Assembly (NCBI GenBank): GCA_011065235.1
Contig: JAAKFB010000003.1
Location: forward strand, 1 to 21,012
DNA length: 21,012 bases
DNA from: Chlamydiota bacterium
Lineage (GTDB): Bacteria > Chlamydiota > Chlamydiia > Chlamydiales > Rhabdochlamydiaceae
Reading direction: 5' to 3'
The position numbers and the translations under genes were made by a program. Each line of letters begins with the position of its first letter. Position 1 is the first letter of the stretch. Below the pieces are notes generated by a model, which was given only the letters and a program-made list of their open reading frames with translations, was not told the DNA's origin and made no database searches. This document shows positions 18,253 to 21,012 of this stretch, piece after piece.

Positions 18253-19873
18253 TCTGAAGGTAGAGGAGGCGGTTTGGGAAATCGATATAGAATGCATGCT
18301 CTCTTAAGAAGTCCATTCCTAAAATGCCTTGGATATTCCCAAGCTCAGGCGTGATATTAAAAGGGTATAGGTATTTTTCTCCGTAGTCGTAGTTGCCTAT
18401 GGTGAATGTGCTACTTACAAAAATAGAGTTACCATGGGTGTCGGTGGATAGTGATTGTTTTTTTAGAAATTCCGGCTTGATTACCGATACGCTAGCCCCT
18501 GTATCCATCATGTATTTGAGAGGACCTAGATCGCTTTCAATATTTAGGACAATGCCACATTTCTCCAGTTCAAACGGAATTTTCTTGTACTCTTCTAATC
18601 GAAGGTTAACCTTTTTTAGATTTTGGCCTTGCTCAATGAAGTGAAGGGATGAATTCGGGAAATCGAAGAAAATGTTTGTTCTATACAGAAGAGGAAGACC
18701 AATATAGGCTAAATTTTCGTTGCTGATTGTGCCGAGTTTATCTAATTTTAAGCCTAATGGGACTCCCATTTTCTCTGTTTTGTCGATATAGGCATTCTTC
18801 AGGGTGATATTGTGAATTTGATACTCTGGAAGTGCATAGTGCTCTGTTTTACTTTCTTCTCCTAGACCATTGAAGCTAGTAGTAGTTTGGAGGTATTTTA
18901 ACTCTTGAGGAGGGAAGGTTTTCGGGAATAGCGTTAGCTCGAAAGAAGAGCCGAGATCAACTTTTGCCTTCATGCGTTGCTCAGCTACTTGAATGTCGAC
19001 AACGGGTATTCCATGGGTGGTAAAATCGACAGGGATTTTTGTTGGAGAATTTCCAGAAAGGGAGTTTGCATACTTATCTCCAATGTATAAGTACTCATTT
19101 TGAGAGTCGATGTATACGATGTGATTTTTTAGAAATCCTACGCCTAATACCGCATCCATTTCTAGCTCTGAGGTAATTTCAACGGGAAGGAATGTTTGTA
19201 TTCCACAGTCTTTATTTTTGATTTTTGTATTCAAGTGCTGTGATGTATCGCTGTTCACTAGGGTATCTTTGATGATATTGACATTGCAATTTGTGCTGAT
19301 ACACATGGTAACTTCGCCAATAGAAGTGTTAGATTTAAAATAGATTCCCTTTTTATTTATATTGCATTTAATTTTTTCCATTTTTTTTAAATCAAACCCA
19401 AGATTTCTTAAGTTTTTTTCATTTTTAATTCCATATATTTTTTGATGGGGAAAATCTAATACAAGATTCAGTCTATCGAAGGGCCAAGCGATAGCACCTC
19501 CATTTTCTCCGGAGTCTGTGCATGTTTTAAGGTTTTTGAATTTTAAGCTGGCCAATTGCACTTTTTTGATTTCAAAAAGGGGAGCGTGGAATTGCTCCCC
19601 TTTGATATTTTTCCAAGAAGCTTCACCTTGTTTAGATTTTTGGATTCCCGTTAAATTTTTTTTAGATAGGTGAAGGGGATATTTCGAAGATAGGCAGAGC
19701 TTTAAAGAATATGGTTTTTCTTCAACAAGAACTGTCACTAAGGGAAAGATATCTTTCGAAAAAGCAATTGGAATTTCAAAGTCGGCATTTTCCCTTTGGA
19801 TCGTATTAAGGAAAATGACAAAAAAAGAAATGAAAATAATCAGTAAGAAAGCGATTTTCGGAGTTTTTATCAT
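18242..19873 (-). CDS. Membrane-anchored protein with four tandem retropepsin-like domains
   Basis: Start chosen at ATG 19873, four bases after the upstream stop; an in-frame start at 19942 would overlap that gene. Length is 543 residues. Residues about 6-23 form a signal anchor (IAFLLIIFISFFVIFL). Four segments of about 90-140 residues share one pattern: a short beta/active-site turn, and later a G-F-L...IDF...L-Y motif. They lie at about 42-150, 175-267, 279-417 and 432-543. Active-site turns read SSK, STN, DLGSS (residue 306) and DTGAS (residue 457). Only the last keeps the catalytic Asp-Thr-Gly of aspartic proteases; its flap-side end is GILGMDFLREHAFYIDF. Retropepsin domains work as dimers, so an internal mix of live and degenerate units is notable. 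The active face would be periplasmic. Confidence 0.8.
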   Translation of the reverse strand: MIKTPKIAFLLIIFISFFVIFLNTIQRENADFEIPIAFSKDIFPLVTVLVEEKPYSLKLCLSSKYPLHLSKKNLTGIQKSKQGEASWKNIKGEQFHAPLFEIKKVQLASLKFKNLKTCTDSGENGGAIAWPFDRLNLVLDFPHQKIYGIKNEKNLRNLGFDLKKMEKIKCNINKKGIYFKSNTSIGEVTMCISTNCNVNIIKDTLVNSDTSQHLNTKIKNKDCGIQTFLPVEITSELEMDAVLGVGFLKNHIVYIDSQNEYLYIGDKYANSLSGNSPTKIPVDFTTHGIPVVDIQVAEQRMKAKVDLGSSFELTLFPKTFPPQELKYLQTTTSFNGLGEESKTEHYALPEYQIHNITLKNAYIDKTEKMGVPLGLKLDKLGTISNENLAYIGLPLLYRTNIFFDFPNSSLHFIEQGQNLKKVNLRLEEYKKIPFELEKCGIVLNIESDLGPLKYMMDTGASVSVIKPEFLKKQSLSTDTHGNSIFVSSTFTIGNYDYGEKYLYPFNITPELGNIQGILGMDFLREHAFYIDFPNRLLYLQMIK

Positions 19874-19877
19874 ATGA

Positions 19878-20459
19878 TCAGAAACCGATCTCAACTGAAA
19901 CTTCAGCGCTTGCCGATGTATTTCGATCGGGATCTTGTTCAATAGAACCTCTTGCTGACCAACTGATGTCTCTATCCTTATTTGTATCGGAAACCTCTAT
20001 GGATGCTGATCTATTCCCGTCACTATCAATACTGCCTTGAAATCCTATTGTCCCGCAAAGGAGAGTTTTGCCATCCCAGTTACAAAAATCTTTCAGGCAA
20101 GTGCACAGCATGGCTTGAGCGGTGAGGTAATCATTATTCTTGTTTTCACCTAGAGTGATAAAGTCGATTTCTTCTGAGCCACAATGATCACATGTGGTTG
20201 GATAAGCATTGAATTGTTTTTGGCAATGATTGCAAGCAAAACCGATTTGACAGATCGTGTAGTATCCTCTCTCATCTATTTGAAGATTACTAAGTGTAAC
20301 CTCACCAAAATCATTTGTCAGGAGGAGCATTTTCTGATCTGTGATGACGAGGTATTCTGGATTCAGATTAATCCGAAATTCATTTGTGGAGGGCTCTTTT
20401 GCCATTCCTTTTGCTAGAAGTGAAGTAAGCGCAATGATAATGAAGTATACAAATCTCAT
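19878..20459 (-). CDS. Secreted zinc-ribbon protein of unknown function
   Basis: A 193-residue protein with a signal peptide (MRFVYFIIIALTSLLAKGMA, cleavage before KEP). The middle carries two cysteine knuckles, CNHC (residues 76-79) and CDHC (90-93), spaced as in rubredoxin-like zinc ribbons; further cysteines follow near CTCLKDFC. The C-terminal 55 residues are acidic and repetitive: GSIDSDGNRSASIEV and GSIEQDPDRNTSASAEV are two versions of the same beta-hairpin-like unit. A strong GAGGAGG precedes the ATG. It is the first gene of the six-gene minus-strand block and ends four bases before the retropepsin-like gene, so the two are co-expressed. Zinc ribbons are uncommon in exported proteins. 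The function is unknown. Confidence 0.75.
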   Translation of the reverse strand: MRFVYFIIIALTSLLAKGMAKEPSTNEFRINLNPEYLVITDQKMLLLTNDFGEVTLSNLQIDERGYYTICQIGFACNHCQKQFNAYPTTCDHCGSEEIDFITLGENKNNDYLTAQAMLCTCLKDFCNWDGKTLLCGTIGFQGSIDSDGNRSASIEVSDTNKDRDISWSARGSIEQDPDRNTSASAEVSVEIGF

Positions 20460-20494
20460 AATGACCTCCTCTTTTGGTTTGCATAAAAAACGAA

Positions 20495-20523
20495 CGTTAA
20501 AGATAGGTTGAAGATTTTGTCAA
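20495..20523 (-). promoter_or_regulatory. Weak candidate promoter of the zinc-ribbon/retropepsin operon
   Basis: On the minus strand a perfect TTGACA (20518-20523) is followed after 17 bases by TTAACG, or after 18 by TAACGT. The -35 is convincing; the -10 is poor. The element lies 36 bases before the ATG. Confidence 0.35.
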
Positions 20524-20686
20524 CACAATATTCTGTTTGGAAAAAAATTACTTAGAAAGTGTATATATTATTCTAACTGTGGAACGAATCGGATGCGAGC
20601 AGAGAAGGAAAGATCAATTGGGGCTATTATCTATTCGGGAGTCGATAAGATGAGATCTTTTGCTTTACGGGCCCTAAGTGGTCGGC

Positions 20687-21012
20687 TCGCCCCTCGGCAG
20701 GGACTAACGTCTCCTGTCACTCCGGGGCCGGGGCTTCGTCATCTTCGCTTCGCTCAGATAGGCCTCCGCCCTTCGAGTCCCCCACGCAATCCAAACTATT
20801 GGATTGTCCTTACAACAAGCCCGAGACAAATTTAGTAAGCTCTTAGGTAGTCGCCCCTCGGCAGGGACTAACGTCTCCTGTCACTCCGGGGCCGGGGCTT
20901 CGTCATCTTCGCTTTGCTCAGATAGGCCTCAGCCCTTCGAGTCCCCCACGCAATCCAAACTATTGGATTGTCCTTACAACAAGCCCGAGACAAATTTAGT
21001 AAGCTCTTAGGT
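20687..21012. repeat. Tandem 164-bp GC-rich repeat, two units, running off the window
   Basis: Unit 1 (20687-20850) and unit 2 (20851 to the end, two bases short of complete) are nearly identical; the two differences I see are near 20752/20916 and 20767/20931. Each starts TCGCCCCTCGGCAGGGAC and contains a perfect hairpin, CAATCCAA-ACTA-TTGGATTG (20787-20806 and 20951-20970). The unit is far more GC-rich than the surrounding DNA, mainly in its first half. ORFs across it (20593-20835, 20804-21010) follow the repeat and look non-coding. The array may hold more units beyond the edge. Confidence 0.85.

Noticed and set aside
20593..21010. ORFs running through the right-hand repeats
   Set aside because: Most of their length is the 164-bp repeat, so the coding appearance is copied with it; no recognisable protein feature.
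20687..21012. Possible CRISPR array
   Set aside because: The units are 164 bp and directly adjacent, with no short repeats separated by unique spacers and no cas genes.

Overview
The window looks like accessory DNA from an environmental member of the Chlamydiota. The main reason is the C-terminal domain of the large minus-strand Rhs protein (12878-18139). It matches, from memory, the chlamydia-specific DUF687 family: a YVNGI-type start, an AHSRGA elbow, VVAIAPA, and a DHSIQSPTY end. Most non-Rhs genes are AT-rich, and several encode signal peptides. No ribosomal RNA, tRNA or core housekeeping operon is present, so the genus cannot be set.

Left part (1-3992, plus strand). The window opens inside a group II intron: the last codons of its reverse transcriptase/maturase, a textbook domain V, then domain VI. 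The intron sits in the same orientation inside an rhs gene whose frame resumes straight after it and runs to 3224. That protein ends in a polymorphic-toxin tip resembling toxin type 24, followed 15 nt later by an Imm53-like immunity gene. Next comes a 35-codon toxin-tip remnant whose stop overlaps the start of a second candidate immunity gene. This is the usual layout of a toxin locus that swaps its tips.

Middle (4072-10473). A minus-strand sodium/solute symporter of the PutP type is followed by plus-strand genes: a large multi-pass membrane protein preceded by a 12-codon coupled leader ORF, a 160-nt fold-back (MITE-like) element, two overlapping paralogous four-helix membrane proteins, and a SAM-dependent methyltransferase.

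Right part (10602-20459, minus strand). Six consecutive genes on one strand all begin with a signal peptide or N-terminal anchor. In transcription order they are: a secreted zinc-ribbon protein; an anchored protein with four tandem retropepsin-like domains, of which only the last keeps DTGA; an exported 1753-residue Rhs protein ending in DUF687; two small secreted proteins packed 2 and 9 nt behind it; and a 309-residue secreted protein with its own promoter. A pseudogene tail follows. Three gene ends in this block carry copies of the same short sequence, which points to recombination. The block is the best candidate for an undescribed exported system. The window ends in a tandem array of a GC-rich 164-bp repeat that runs off the edge.
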